Below are positions 1-8,298 of a stretch of DNA of 53,534 bases, piece after piece. How positions within the stretch are numbered: position 1 is the first letter of the stretch; each line of letters opens with the position of its first letter. The position numbers and the translations under genes are program-made. The notes below the pieces were generated by a model. It was given only the letters and a program-made list of their open reading frames with translations. It was not told where the DNA came from and made no database searches. Location: NCBI GenBank assembly GCA_963558075.1, contig CAUWFN010000014.1:1-53534 (forward strand). The letters are read 5' to 3'. The stretch is from CALHKP01 sp963558075. Its GTDB lineage: Bacteria > Bacillota > Clostridia > Peptostreptococcales > Anaerovoracaceae.

Positions 1-81
1 TATTTTGATGAATTATGAATAATTTTGATTAAAACGCTCATAGACGTTATGAGTAAACGTAAATGATGAAAAGAATTTTGA

Positions 82-129
82 GAACAAAAAAACTGCACCA
101 AAGGGCCATGGCCTTCTGGATGCAGTTTT
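82..129 (-). terminator. Intrinsic terminator after the NhaC-type gene
   Basis: AAAACTGCA at 89-97 pairs with TGCAGTTTT at 121-129, and the interior around GGCCATGGCC is also self-complementary. Read on the minus strand, the stem ends in a T-rich run (complement of 81-90). It lies about 60 bp past the stop of the antiporter gene. Confidence 0.8.
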
Positions 130-191
130 GATTTCTTTGATCTTGTGAAACTCACTGAATTACATCGTGTATTGATTTTGTTCAGCTTACT

Positions 192-1478
192 TTACTTTGA
201 TTTTTTCTTTGAAAAGATAATGCTTACAATTCCACATACTGCCATCAGGTAAGGATAGAATAGATAAGGCATTATATCAAATGATGTCAGTCCTGTAAGC
301 GTTGCAGCTGAAAGCAGCTGAGCTCCGTAAGGGATGATGCCCTGGAATACAGAAGCGAACATATCGAGAAGCGATGCACTTCTTGATGGTTCAATTTCGT
401 AGTTATCGCTGATTTCTTTTGCGACAGGACCTGCAATTACGATAGCGATTGTGTTGTTTGCTGTAGCGGCGTCAACAAGTGAGATAAGTGCGGCAATACC
501 GACCTCTGCACCTTTGTATGATTTGATTCTGTTGTGAATCTTTTCGAGGATAAAGGTGAACCCGCCGTTTTCTCTAACAAGAGCACTGATGCAAGCAACA
601 AGGATTGAGATAACTGTGATATCGTACATTCCTGTAACACCTGTTCCGATAGATGTGAAAATATCGGAAGCTGCCATTGTTCCTGTTGCAAGTCCTACAA
701 TGATAGATAAAATCGTGCCGCTTATGAGAACGACAAACACGTTAATTCCAATCATTGCTCCAACAAGAACGACGATGTAAGGGATTACCTGCCAGATATT
801 GTACTTCAGGTCTTCTGAAAGCACGAATTCGCCTCCGCGAGTCAGGAAGAATAGAATTACAATAGTTGCAATAGCAGCAGGAAGAACGATGAAGAAGTTT
901 CTCTTGAACTTGTCTCTCATTTCGCAGCCCTGAGTTCTTACAGCAGCGATTGTTGTATCGGAAATCATAGAAAGGTTATCACCGAACATAGCGCCTGATA
1001 CTACAGCACCAATACAGATTGCCATGCTGAAACCTGTTTTATCACTAATCTGAACAGCGATAGGTGCAAGTGTTGCGATAGTTCCCATGGAAGTTCCCAT
1101 GGAAATTGAGATGAAGCATCCGATGATGAAAAGTCCTATTACGGCAACCTGAGGTGGTAGCAGTGAAAGTCCTAGGTTAACTGTGCTCTCTGCACCTCCT
1201 GCAGCAGTAACTGCTCCTGAGAATGCACCGGCAGCTAGGAATATCAGACACATAGTCACGATATTCTCGTCGCCTACACCCTTTGCTGCAACTGCAAGCT
1301 TTTCGCCGAATTTAAGATGTCTTGTCTGCATGAATGCAACGGCAAGAGCAATCAGAAAGCCTACTACAGCTGGCATAGAATAAAAGTCGTTGTTGATGAT
1401 TCCTGTTCCAATAAATAGTACCAGGAAAACCAGAATAGGCAGGAGCGCCCATCCGTTTGATTTAGATTTGTTGTCCAT
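192..1478 (-). CDS. nhaC: NhaC-family Na+/H+ antiporter
   Basis: This 428-residue polytopic membrane protein has about a dozen hydrophobic segments and belongs to the NhaC family, whose members exchange Na+ for H+ or couple it to organic acids. Visible family features are the glycine/serine-rich SISMGTSMGTIATLAP stretch near residues 125-140, the GDNLSMISDTTIAA segment near 165-180, and VDAATANNTIAIVIAGP near 335-352. The ATG is preceded by AGGAGG at a slightly long 12-nt spacing. The gene is monocistronic, with its own terminator and an upstream promoter/terminator arrangement. The exact substrate (Na+/H+ versus malate/lactate exchange) cannot be read from the sequence. Confidence 0.85.
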   Translation of the reverse strand: MDNKSKSNGWALLPILVFLVLFIGTGIINNDFYSMPAVVGFLIALAVAFMQTRHLKFGEKLAVAAKGVGDENIVTMCLIFLAAGAFSGAVTAAGGAESTVNLGLSLLPPQVAVIGLFIIGCFISISMGTSMGTIATLAPIAVQISDKTGFSMAICIGAVVSGAMFGDNLSMISDTTIAAVRTQGCEMRDKFKRNFFIVLPAAIATIVILFFLTRGGEFVLSEDLKYNIWQVIPYIVVLVGAMIGINVFVVLISGTILSIIVGLATGTMAASDIFTSIGTGVTGMYDITVISILVACISALVRENGGFTFILEKIHNRIKSYKGAEVGIAALISLVDAATANNTIAIVIAGPVAKEISDNYEIEPSRSASLLDMFASVFQGIIPYGAQLLSAATLTGLTSFDIMPYLFYPYLMAVCGIVSIIFSKKKSK

Positions 1479-1509
1479 TTTGCGATTTGTCCTCCTGAAT
1501 TAGTTAGAT

Positions 1510-1544
1510 TGATAAAAAAGCTGACCTGTTCAAAGGTCAGCTTT
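1510..1544 (-). terminator. Terminator or attenuator in the nhaC leader
   Basis: AAAGCTGACC and GGTCAGCTTT form a near-perfect stem with an 8-nt loop. On the minus strand the stem runs into TTTTTTATC. It lies between the PHP gene stop and the nhaC start, and downstream of a good candidate promoter for nhaC, so it could end the PHP transcript or attenuate nhaC. Confidence 0.75.
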
Positions 1545-1567
1545 CGATTAACACTTTGCTATTGAGT

Positions 1568-1596
1568 ATTTTAACAAATTATATATTGGCTATCAA
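1568..1596 (-). promoter_or_regulatory. Candidate sigma-A promoter for nhaC
   Basis: On the minus strand TTGATA (complement of 1591-1596) is followed after exactly 17 nt by TAAAAT (complement of 1568-1573). Transcription would begin near 1561, only about 17 nt before the terminator-like hairpin. Confidence 0.6.
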
Positions 1597-1652
1597 GGAA
1601 TTTTTACAATTTAGCCCGTTAAATCGTTATCAAAGTAAATACTCTGCATATA

Positions 1653-2438
1653 TTATGCACTATGGTGGTGGAAGTTAAGACTTTTCAGCTTGTGTTTTCT
1701 AACAGGAGTGAATAGAAAACTTAAGCTGCGGTTATATGCCTTGAAGCTCCATGTCGCGTAAAAGGCGTTTCTTGCTTTGTGCTTTCGCAAAAACTCTCTT
1801 TCTTTTCCTCCAAAGGCTGCAACTCCTCTGTCTTTTACAGCTGCAATAAGGTCGTCGTTACATTTTACATCTCGATCAAAGACTGTAAATGCCGTTCCAA
1901 CATATTTTTCTCTGTGTGAGTCAGAACCTCCGAAACACTGCAGGTTGTGACACCTTGCAAGAGCCTGGGCAAGTCTATTTGCCTTTACTGTTTCACATGT
2001 GTTGAATCCTTCGAGAAAATCAAACTCATGCAGGAGCTCAGGATTTCTGTGAACACGTTTGAAGAACATTGCACTTGCGCTTCTTACGCCAAATGGATGA
2101 GCAGGGCCGAGAATACCTCCATAATGGTGCACAAGCTTTATGAGCATATCAACGCTCATGCCTCTTGTCTTTAGAACAGGCAGGTGAACATTGTCGGGCA
2201 TAATAACTATATAATGACCTGCATCTTTTGTGTCATATTCTATACCTTTGAGAACGACAAAGTCTTCTGGCATTTCGCTTCTGTGGGTGTACCAGTATTC
2301 ATAACCCTTGTATGAATCGTGGTCAGTTATAAGCATGCCCGAAAAGCCCTGTTCCTGCAACAGTTCTATATATTTTTTTATTGGTGTTCTTGAGTCAATT
2401 GAACCTTCTTTTGTATGACAATGCATATCAAATTTCAT
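1653..2438 (-). CDS. PHP-domain metal-dependent phosphoesterase
   Basis: This 261-residue protein of the PHP (polymerase and histidinol phosphatase) superfamily is expected to hydrolyse a phosphoester at a multinuclear metal site. Metal-ligand motifs are in order: FDMHCH at the N-terminus, ITDHDS near residue 41, GPAHPFG near 115 and FGGSDSH near 175. An in-frame GTG lies 9 nt further upstream, but the AAGGAAG ribosome site abuts it and is correctly spaced for the ATG at 2438, so the ATG is preferred. The natural substrate is unknown; family members act on nucleotides, histidinol phosphate or oligoribonucleotides. It follows the divergent MerR/MATE pair with a 70-bp gap. Confidence 0.8.
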   Translation of the reverse strand: MKFDMHCHTKEGSIDSRTPIKKYIELLQEQGFSGMLITDHDSYKGYEYWYTHRSEMPEDFVVLKGIEYDTKDAGHYIVIMPDNVHLPVLKTRGMSVDMLIKLVHHYGGILGPAHPFGVRSASAMFFKRVHRNPELLHEFDFLEGFNTCETVKANRLAQALARCHNLQCFGGSDSHREKYVGTAFTVFDRDVKCNDDLIAAVKDRGVAAFGGKEREFLRKHKARNAFYATWSFKAYNRSLSFLFTPVRKHKLKSLNFHHHSA

Positions 2439-2508
2439 TTTTATCACTTCCTTATAACTATGTTATACCACCAAAAACAGAATTTGTGTCAAGAATATGT
2501 GAAAAAAC

Positions 2509-3318
2509 TTATTTTACGTGTATTTGCAGCAGTGTCAGAAATTCTGATGGAAGAGAGGTGTCGTGATTATCGATTATATAAAGCTCAAATGGATTGTCCA
2601 AAATTTCCAGTTTTTCACTTTCGATTTTATCAAGCATTTCGTTCCAGTATTGCATAAGGTTTGAGTATGAGCCCTTTACAATTCTAGAAAGGTAGCGTCC
2701 AGCAGGTAGTATGTCGTCGCATTCAGATGAGTTTTCGTCAGCGATGCAAAAGGCACGGGTATAGTGTCCGTACTGGCCTGATTTCAGGGATTCTAGCGGA
2801 ATAGTTGCCCCTATATGACCGTTTCCAATCAAAGAAAGCCTGCTTTCGCTTTTGTTTTGAAGTTTTTTAATCGTGTAGTCGATATCCTCGTCATTTACAA
2901 TATTGTCATTTAGCGATATTAGCTTTCTGCGCGGATATTCTTTGATGCCCATCTCCCAGCTGTAGCGACTAAGTTCGATGCCCTCTTCTAAAGATGCAAT
3001 TCTGTGAAGCAGTTGTCCTTTGAGGTTTTCTAGCTCCTTTTGCTTTGATTCTATGTGCTCGATTTCTTTTCGGAAAAGATCCATAGTGCTTTCTATATCA
3101 AAGCCGCTAAGATGTGATTTTATCTCATCCATTGAAAATCCAAGGGAGCGGAGCTCTCTGAGAACATTTAGAGTATGAATTTCGCTTATTCCGTACATGC
3201 GGTAGCCGTTTACATCACGCTTTGGTGAGAGAAGGCCAATTTCCTCGTAGTAGCGGAGGGAATCTGTACCTATATTATACAGTTTTGATATTTCTCCGAT
3301 TTTAAAATAATTTTTCAT
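2509..3318 (-). CDS. MerR-family regulator with a GyrI-like effector domain
   Basis: This 269-residue protein begins with a MerR winged helix-turn-helix (FKIGEISKLYNIGTDSLRYY, then EEIGLLSP and NGYRMY), continues with the usual coiled-coil dimer helix (about residues 75-120), and ends in a ligand-binding region of about 150 residues similar in layout to BmrR/BltR GyrI-like domains. Such proteins sense cationic drugs and activate an exporter gene from a promoter with an over-long spacer. The gene is divergent from a MATE exporter across a 69-bp gap that holds just such a promoter. The start is supported by AAAGGAG six nt before the ATG. The effector is unknown. Confidence 0.85.
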   Translation of the reverse strand: MKNYFKIGEISKLYNIGTDSLRYYEEIGLLSPKRDVNGYRMYGISEIHTLNVLRELRSLGFSMDEIKSHLSGFDIESTMDLFRKEIEHIESKQKELENLKGQLLHRIASLEEGIELSRYSWEMGIKEYPRRKLISLNDNIVNDEDIDYTIKKLQNKSESRLSLIGNGHIGATIPLESLKSGQYGHYTRAFCIADENSSECDDILPAGRYLSRIVKGSYSNLMQYWNEMLDKIESEKLEILDNPFELYIIDNHDTSLPSEFLTLLQIHVK

Positions 3319-3328
3319 AAAAAACTCC

Positions 3329-3359
3329 TTTACATTGGTATTATACCAGGGTTTATACT
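3329..3359 (+). promoter_or_regulatory. MerR-type promoter with 19-bp spacer and operator dyad
   Basis: TTTACA (3329-3334) and TATACT (3354-3359) are separated by 19 bp, the spacing typical of MerR-activated promoters. Inside the spacer lies the perfect dyad TGGTATTATACCA at 3336-3348. The promoter reads into the MATE gene, and the MerR gene is divergent. Confidence 0.75.
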
Positions 3360-3387
3360 TAATATAAATAGAAAGGAAGAAATAAAA

Positions 3388-4731
3388 ATGACATCACCAG
3401 ACATTGTACAGACAGACAGAAAAGAAGTTAGAAAGACGCTGCTGAAATATGTTTTATCATCGATAGCAGCTATGTGGGTATTCACTATTTATACTATGGT
3501 AGACGGAATGTTCGTTGCAAGAGGCGTAGGACCGGATGCACTTGCTGCAGTTAACCTGTCCATGCCCCTTATTAATTTGTCCTTTGGACTGAGTATTCTG
3601 TTTGCTATAGGCGCAAGTACTAGAGTTTCTATTCATAAGGGACGAGGAGAGCATCACAGAGCCAGCCAGATATTCACTATGAGTACTGTGACTGTATTTG
3701 TTTTATCTCTCATAGTTACAGCAGTATGCATACTTAACCTTGACAAGGTAGCCGACATTCTCGGCGCGACAGAGGTAACAAAGCCTTATGTAATGGATTA
3801 TCTTCATATAATTCTCGTATTTGATGTGTGCTACATGACTGCATATAACCTTGAGGTTTTAGTCAAAGCAGACGGATATCCTCAGAAGGCGATTTATACA
3901 CCTTTGATTGGAGCTTTTGTTAATATCGGACTTGATTATGTATTTATTTTCCATTTCCACTGGGGAATCGAAGGAGCTGCCGTTGCTACAGGACTGTCAC
4001 AGCTTGTAACTTTGATAATTTTCACACATCACTTCCTGTCAAGAAAGTCAGGATTCAAATTTGTAAAATTCAAATGGTCTCTCAGAGAGGCTCTTCATAC
4101 AGCAAAGCTAGGTATTTCCGATTGCGTAACAGAGCTTTCTATGGGTGCAATAATATTCCTGTTTAATAATGCACTTATACGTATATCAGGAGACGAGGGC
4201 GTAGTTGTTTACACTGTTATATCATACGTTTCTCAGCTGATACTGATGACTATGGTAGGTCTAAACCAAGGAATGCAGCCGCTGGTAAGTTTCTACTACG
4301 GAAGAGGCGAAAACGACATCAGAAGATATCTGTTCAAAGCTTCTATGAAGGCGGCAATTATATTCTCGGTTATAGCCTTTGCAGCAGGAGTACTATATCC
4401 TAACCCAGTTGTGGGGCTTTTCATAGATCCTGTTACAGATGCAGGTTTATTTGCTCACGGAGTAAGCGCGTTTAGATTGTTTGCGTTCTCATTCCTTCCA
4501 ATAGGCATAGTAGTTGTGATTTCCGGCTACTTTACAGCGCTAGAAATGCCAAAATCAGCTATGGTAATTTCGATTGCAAGAGGCCTTGTGTTTGTTGTAA
4601 TCGCACTTCTTGTGATGAGCGTTCTGTTTGGAGAAACAGGAGTATGGCTAACTATGGCTGTTTCAGAAACTGCGGCTATGGTGCTTGCACTTTTCCTCTT
4701 CAGGAAAAATATCATAAAAAAAGAAATATAA
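3388..4731 (+). CDS. MATE-family efflux transporter (MerR-linked)
   Basis: This 447-residue protein with about 12 predicted membrane segments belongs to the MATE family, which exports cationic drugs or metabolites in exchange for Na+ or H+. Family features are the two homologous six-helix halves, the N-terminal TMVDGMFVARGVGPDALAAV segment and GLNQGMQPLVSFYYGRGE at the start of the second half (near residue 290). It is preceded by GAAAGGAAG and controlled by the MerR-type promoter upstream. The layout parallels drug-inducible exporter systems such as bltR-blt and mepA-type loci. The substrate is not deducible. Confidence 0.88.
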   Translation: MTSPDIVQTDRKEVRKTLLKYVLSSIAAMWVFTIYTMVDGMFVARGVGPDALAAVNLSMPLINLSFGLSILFAIGASTRVSIHKGRGEHHRASQIFTMSTVTVFVLSLIVTAVCILNLDKVADILGATEVTKPYVMDYLHIILVFDVCYMTAYNLEVLVKADGYPQKAIYTPLIGAFVNIGLDYVFIFHFHWGIEGAAVATGLSQLVTLIIFTHHFLSRKSGFKFVKFKWSLREALHTAKLGISDCVTELSMGAIIFLFNNALIRISGDEGVVVYTVISYVSQLILMTMVGLNQGMQPLVSFYYGRGENDIRRYLFKASMKAAIIFSVIAFAAGVLYPNPVVGLFIDPVTDAGLFAHGVSAFRLFAFSFLPIGIVVVISGYFTALEMPKSAMVISIARGLVFVVIALLVMSVLFGETGVWLTMAVSETAAMVLALFLFRKNIIKKEI

Positions 4732-4762
4732 TTTAGAAAGACAGCGGGTTGTTAATCCAAAA

Positions 4763-4808
4763 AAATCCCCTTTTGCAGAACTGATAACTGCAGAGGGGAT
4801 TTAAATTT
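4763..4808. terminator. Bidirectional terminator between MATE and the S4 gene
   Basis: AAATCCCCTTTTGCAG pairs with CTGCAGAGGGGATTT around a 9-nt loop. A T-rich stretch follows on the plus strand, and an A run (4756-4765) precedes it and provides the U tract for the minus strand. It sits between convergent genes. Confidence 0.85.
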
Positions 4809-4812
4809 TTTG

Positions 4813-5562
4813 TTAATATTTTTCGTATGTTATATAGATTCTGTCTTTTCGTGACTTTCCTCCTATTTCGGTTAAAACAATTTTGCCGCTACCGCGCAGA
4901 TTTACTTTGGTGCCTTCTGATATAGCAAAGTCGGGTTTGAGTATTTCTATGCTGTCAACAAAAACTCTGCCCGCTTTTATGGCATCTGCTGCTTTTGCTC
5001 GTGAAAGACCGAAGGCTGAGGAGACTATGTTGTCAAGTCGAAGTGATGCAACGGTGTCTGTGCAAATTTTTCTCTCTTTTGCCTCTATGATGAGATCTTT
5101 GGTAGTTTTTTCTTCTAGAGAAAGAGACGTGCGGCCTGCTTTTGCATAATGAGTCATTACAAACTCGGATATTTCGTTTAGGATTATGATATCGGCACCG
5201 TCATCTCGCACGAGAATATCGCCGACTTTATCTCTATTGATGCCAAGACCAAGAAGTGAGCCTAGGTAGTCACCATGAGTAAGCTTTCGACCTCCTTCCT
5301 TTACAGATACGCGTATTACAGAAAGAGGGTTTGCAGTTTCGATGTCTGCATAATCGGGAAGGCAGAGCATGATGGTTCTTTCGGCATCATCGTATCCGCC
5401 CCAGAATTTGACTGTTATATCTGGGGATGCACCTTTTGCTAGTGTTTTTGCAAGGGCGTGTGCGTGGGGATCGAGAAATCCAGTGTAGGTTACAATATAT
5501 CTATCTGATGCAAATTTTATCTTGTCTTCTATCTGGCCTTCCAAAAATCTGTCGTTTTTCAT
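4813..5562 (-). CDS. ylmH: YlmH-like S4-domain RNA-binding protein
   Basis: This 249-residue protein has a C-terminal S4 RNA-binding domain (about residues 172-235: RLDNIVSSAFGLSRAKAADA, IKAGRVFVD, EGTKVNLRGSGKI). Its N-terminal region resembles YlmH of Firmicutes, with features such as LTHGDYLGSLLGLGINRDKVGDI near residues 93-115. In Firmicutes YlmH usually lies in the sepF-yggT-divIVA cluster and acts on stalled 50S-peptidyl-tRNA complexes. Here it stands alone, about 34 kb from that cluster. AAAGGA precedes the ATG. Its leader contains the repeat element at 5582-5722. Confidence 0.82.
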   Translation of the reverse strand: MKNDRFLEGQIEDKIKFASDRYIVTYTGFLDPHAHALAKTLAKGASPDITVKFWGGYDDAERTIMLCLPDYADIETANPLSVIRVSVKEGGRKLTHGDYLGSLLGLGINRDKVGDILVRDDGADIIILNEISEFVMTHYAKAGRTSLSLEEKTTKDLIIEAKERKICTDTVASLRLDNIVSSAFGLSRAKAADAIKAGRVFVDSIEILKPDFAISEGTKVNLRGSGKIVLTEIGGKSRKDRIYITYEKY

Positions 5563-5581
5563 AAATTAATTCCTTTCGTTT

Positions 5582-5722
5582 AGGAGTTTTGTCCTTGCGG
5601 CTTGCCAATCGCTGTGTCTTACATTATACGACTTGCGGCTAGCCAATCGCCTTGCTCTTGGGCCGCAAAAGCATAAGGAGTTTCATCGGCTCGCGAAACT
5701 CGCCGTGACAACTCCATTATAC
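5582..5722. repeat. Structured repeat element in the ylmH leader
   Basis: The element holds two 20-bp direct repeats with 18 matches (CTTGCGGCTTGCCAATCGCT at 5594-5613 and CTTGCGGCTAGCCAATCGCC at 5632-5651), a GAGTTTC/GAAACTC hairpin near 5679-5702, and an outer imperfect stem joining GGAGTTTTGTC (5583-5593) to GACAACTCC (5707-5715). Two TATAAT-like boxes occur on the minus strand but lack good -35 partners. The rest of the gap to 5960 shows nothing I can name. Confidence 0.5.
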
Positions 5723-5960
5723 CCCCTAAAGCTGGTTTTTTATGTGCTTTTTCGATTTTTTATTTATTTTTTTGATATTTTTGAGGTGGGACTATGACAC
5801 GGTAAAGTAAATCTGATATACTTGTGTGAAGAAGGATTTTGAGGATGGGTCTGTGTGCTTTGGCTACGGATTTTTACCAAATGTCGCCGGAAAGCTTTTG
5901 ATTTTTGATGGTGACTAGGCGATTTTTATGTGTGTGCATTATTGAAAGGGAGTGGTATTT

Positions 5961-6485
5961 TTGGAAAACGGACAGGTGCATATATATTGCGGCGATGGAA
6001 AGGGGAAGACGACGGCGGCTATAGGCCTTGCTGTGCGATGCGTCGGTGCTGGAAAGAAAGTGTACATTGGACAGTTTATCAAGGATATGGAATATAATGA
6101 AATCAGCATTCTTAGAAGCCTTCCGGCAGTTACGGTTGAGCTTTACGGAAGCGGGAGCGGATGCTTTATCGGCAGAAATCCAGAGAAGGAGGATATTGCT
6201 GCAGCTGAAGAGGGACTTAAGAAGGGGAAGGATGTAGCCCGAAGCGGTGATTTTGATCTTGTAATTATGGACGAGATTAATATTGCATGTGCTCTTGGCC
6301 TTGTAAAAGAGGAAGATATGCTTGAGATAATAGACTCAAAAAATCCAAAGACAGAGCTTGTATTTACAGGCAGAGGCTGTCCTGATGCTGTACTTGAGAA
6401 AGCAGATCTTGTAACAGAGATGAGGGAGGTTCGTCACTATTACAATACGAAAAAGCTTCTGGCAAGAGATGGAATCGAAAGATAA
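5961..6485 (+). CDS. cobO: Cob(I)alamin/cob(I)yrinic acid adenosyltransferase (CobO/BtuR type)
   Basis: This 174-residue enzyme transfers the 5'-deoxyadenosyl group of ATP to Co(I) corrinoid, giving adenosylcobalamin or its precursor. It has the CobA/BtuR P-loop YCGDGKGKTTAAIGLAVR near the N-terminus and the VIMDEIN motif near residue 97, and ends soon after the RHYYN segment. The TTG at 5961 is chosen because AAAGGGAG ends 9 nt before it; an in-frame GTG at 5952 overlaps the ribosome site. No other corrinoid-synthesis genes are in the window, so a salvage role is an inference. Confidence 0.88.
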   Translation: MENGQVHIYCGDGKGKTTAAIGLAVRCVGAGKKVYIGQFIKDMEYNEISILRSLPAVTVELYGSGSGCFIGRNPEKEDIAAAEEGLKKGKDVARSGDFDLVIMDEINIACALGLVKEEDMLEIIDSKNPKTELVFTGRGCPDAVLEKADLVTEMREVRHYYNTKKLLARDGIER

Positions 6486-6589
6486 CGAAAGTCTTCTTTT
6501 AGCCGGATTACAGGGGTGACTTCAGGGATAGAGAATTTGACTTAAGTAATTATTAAATTCACTTAAATTTAGAAAGTGTGAGGTGAAAG

Positions 6590-7969
6590 ATGAAGTTGCA
6601 AAGAAATAGAATGGATTTATCCATTTTACCTGTAATATTTGCACTGGCTTGGCCTACTATGCTTGAACAGCTTATGCAGACAGCTGTTCAATATATAGAT
6701 ACTGCGATGGTAGGCTCGCTGGGAACGGAGGCTACAGCGACGGTCGGTGCGACTTATACAGTTACATGGCTTGTAAACAGTTCCTTTTTTGCTATAGGAA
6801 TAGGGTTTCTTGCTTTTATATCGCAGGCTTATGGAGCTGAAAACTATGATATGACTCATAGAGCATCAGCCCAGGCTTTTCTTACTGTGCTTGTGAGCGG
6901 AACGATTTTTACTATAATTATATTGGGAGTAAGCTCTCATGTGCCTGTTTGGATGCAGGTAGATGAGGATCTTCAGGAGATGGCGGCAAGGTACTTTTTT
7001 ATATTGTATATACCGACTCTTCCGAGGGCTGCTATTATGATTCTTGGTACCGTGCTGCGAGCAGTAGGTGATACGAAAACGCCGATGATAGTGGGCGTAA
7101 CCGTAAATATTATAAATATAATACTGAATTTTATTCTTATATATCCGACGAGAAGTATTGGGAATTTTGTTATTTATGGCGCAGGTCTTGGAATTGACGG
7201 CGCTGCAATTGCAAGTGCAAGTGCGTTTACTGTAGGCGGAATTCTCATTACTGTAGCGCTGTATAGGCATCCTCATGTGACACCAAAGGGATGTAGCCTT
7301 ATGCCGGAGCTTGAGATTCTCAAACCATGCATGAAGGTTGCTTTTCCTGCACTGATGCAGAGGTTTGGCGTCTCAATGGGCCAGATTGTATTCGCTTCGA
7401 TGATAAACTCAGTCGGTCAGGTTGCTACAGCGGCTCATACGATTGCAAATACAGTGGAATCGCTGTTTTACATTCCAGGTCACGGAGTACAGACGGCGGC
7501 AGCTACCCTTGCGGGAAATGCTCTTGGAGCAAGAGACGAAGAGCGTCTCAGAGAGCTTCCTAAGATTTTGATTCTGATGGAAGTTATCATGATGCTTGTG
7601 TCCGGAGCTGCTTTGTTCATTTTTGCCCCTGCAATGTGCAGTATATTCTCAAAGAGTGCAGAGGTAATTCTTCTTGGCTCGATTGTTTTGCGAATGGTTG
7701 CTGTTTCAGAACCGTTTTATGGGGTATCTGTAGCTGTGGAAGGAATGATGCAGGGTGTTGGACGAACCATAAGACCTTTTGTCTATAACACTATAGGCAT
7801 GTGGTGCGTGAGAATTGTAGGAACTTTTATATTGACGCAGATCTTTGATTACGGTCTTGTTGCCGCATGGGGCTGCATGATTGCCCACAATCTTCTTTTG
7901 TTTGCGCTTTATATGGTTCACTATCGTAGTGGACGCTGGAATCCAATGAGAGAAGAAGCTTCCGCGTAG
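6590..7969 (+). CDS. MATE-family efflux transporter
   Basis: This 459-residue protein with about 12 membrane segments is a second, distinct MATE exporter. Family features include FALAWPTMLEQLMQTAVQYI at the N-terminus, DTAMVGSLG, and the GHGVQTAAATLAGNALGARD segment near residues 300-320 that is characteristic of NorM-like members. It has its own ribosome site (GAGGTGAAAG) and follows cobO after 104 bp. The gap contains two copies of an AATTYRACTTAA-like sequence near 6534 and 6555 of unknown meaning. The substrate is unknown. Confidence 0.88.
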   Translation: MKLQRNRMDLSILPVIFALAWPTMLEQLMQTAVQYIDTAMVGSLGTEATATVGATYTVTWLVNSSFFAIGIGFLAFISQAYGAENYDMTHRASAQAFLTVLVSGTIFTIIILGVSSHVPVWMQVDEDLQEMAARYFFILYIPTLPRAAIMILGTVLRAVGDTKTPMIVGVTVNIINIILNFILIYPTRSIGNFVIYGAGLGIDGAAIASASAFTVGGILITVALYRHPHVTPKGCSLMPELEILKPCMKVAFPALMQRFGVSMGQIVFASMINSVGQVATAAHTIANTVESLFYIPGHGVQTAAATLAGNALGARDEERLRELPKILILMEVIMMLVSGAALFIFAPAMCSIFSKSAEVILLGSIVLRMVAVSEPFYGVSVAVEGMMQGVGRTIRPFVYNTIGMWCVRIVGTFILTQIFDYGLVAAWGCMIAHNLLLFALYMVHYRSGRWNPMREEASA

Positions 7970-8042
7970 TCATGCACATTATTTATTAATTTTGGATGAA
8001 CAATATCAATAAAACGTCACAAAAATTTCAAGAATTTAGTTG

Positions 8043-8071
8043 TTGATATAATTAAATTCTGATGATATAAT
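8043..8071 (+). promoter_or_regulatory. Sigma-A promoter for the riboswitch and P-type ATPase
   Basis: TTGATA (8043-8048), a 17-bp spacer and a perfect TATAAT (8066-8071). The predicted start near 8078 is about 30 nt before the aptamer. Confidence 0.85.
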
Positions 8072-8109
8072 GGATAAAAATTGAAAACGGACTTTCGTTT
8101 CATTAGAAA

Positions 8110-8242
8110 TTAAAAGGGAGTAGCTTGCAGCTTATGTTGCAGTACTTGCGTCAGTACGATTATCTTAGATAATCCGCATTTACTTGAAATAGCGAGACTT
8201 TTAAGGCGTATTTAACGTGCCTTGAGAGTCTCTTTTCTTTTA
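8110..8242 (+). promoter_or_regulatory. yybP-ykoY (manganese) riboswitch
   Basis: The 5' AAAAGGGAGTAGC (8112-8124) and the 3' AGCGAGACTTTTAAGGC (8191-8207) match the two conserved loops of yybP-ykoY RNAs, which sense Mn2+. P1 is formed by TTAAAAG (8110-8116) and CTTTTAA (8198-8204). That same 3' strand is part of the 5' arm of the downstream terminator, so Mn2+ binding should prevent termination (an ON switch). Confidence 0.88.
8194..8242 (+). terminator. Riboswitch-controlled terminator
   Basis: GAGACTTTTAAGGC (8194-8207) pairs, with two G-U pairs, with GCCTTGAGAGTCTC (8219-8232), followed by TTTTCTTTTAT. It is mutually exclusive with aptamer helix P1. Confidence 0.88.
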
Positions 8243-8298
8243 TAAAAAATAGGATGAATGCCGAAAAAGGCAGTGGATGAATTAAAGGAGGAAACGTA

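Noticed and set aside
556..1383. Plus-strand open frames opposite the NhaC gene
   Set aside because: Shadows of a well-supported membrane protein gene on the other strand, without ribosome sites.
6534..6575. Two AATTYRACTTAA-like copies before the second MATE gene
   Set aside because: Short and AT-rich; direct repeats like this are expected by chance in such a gap and no regulator is adjacent.
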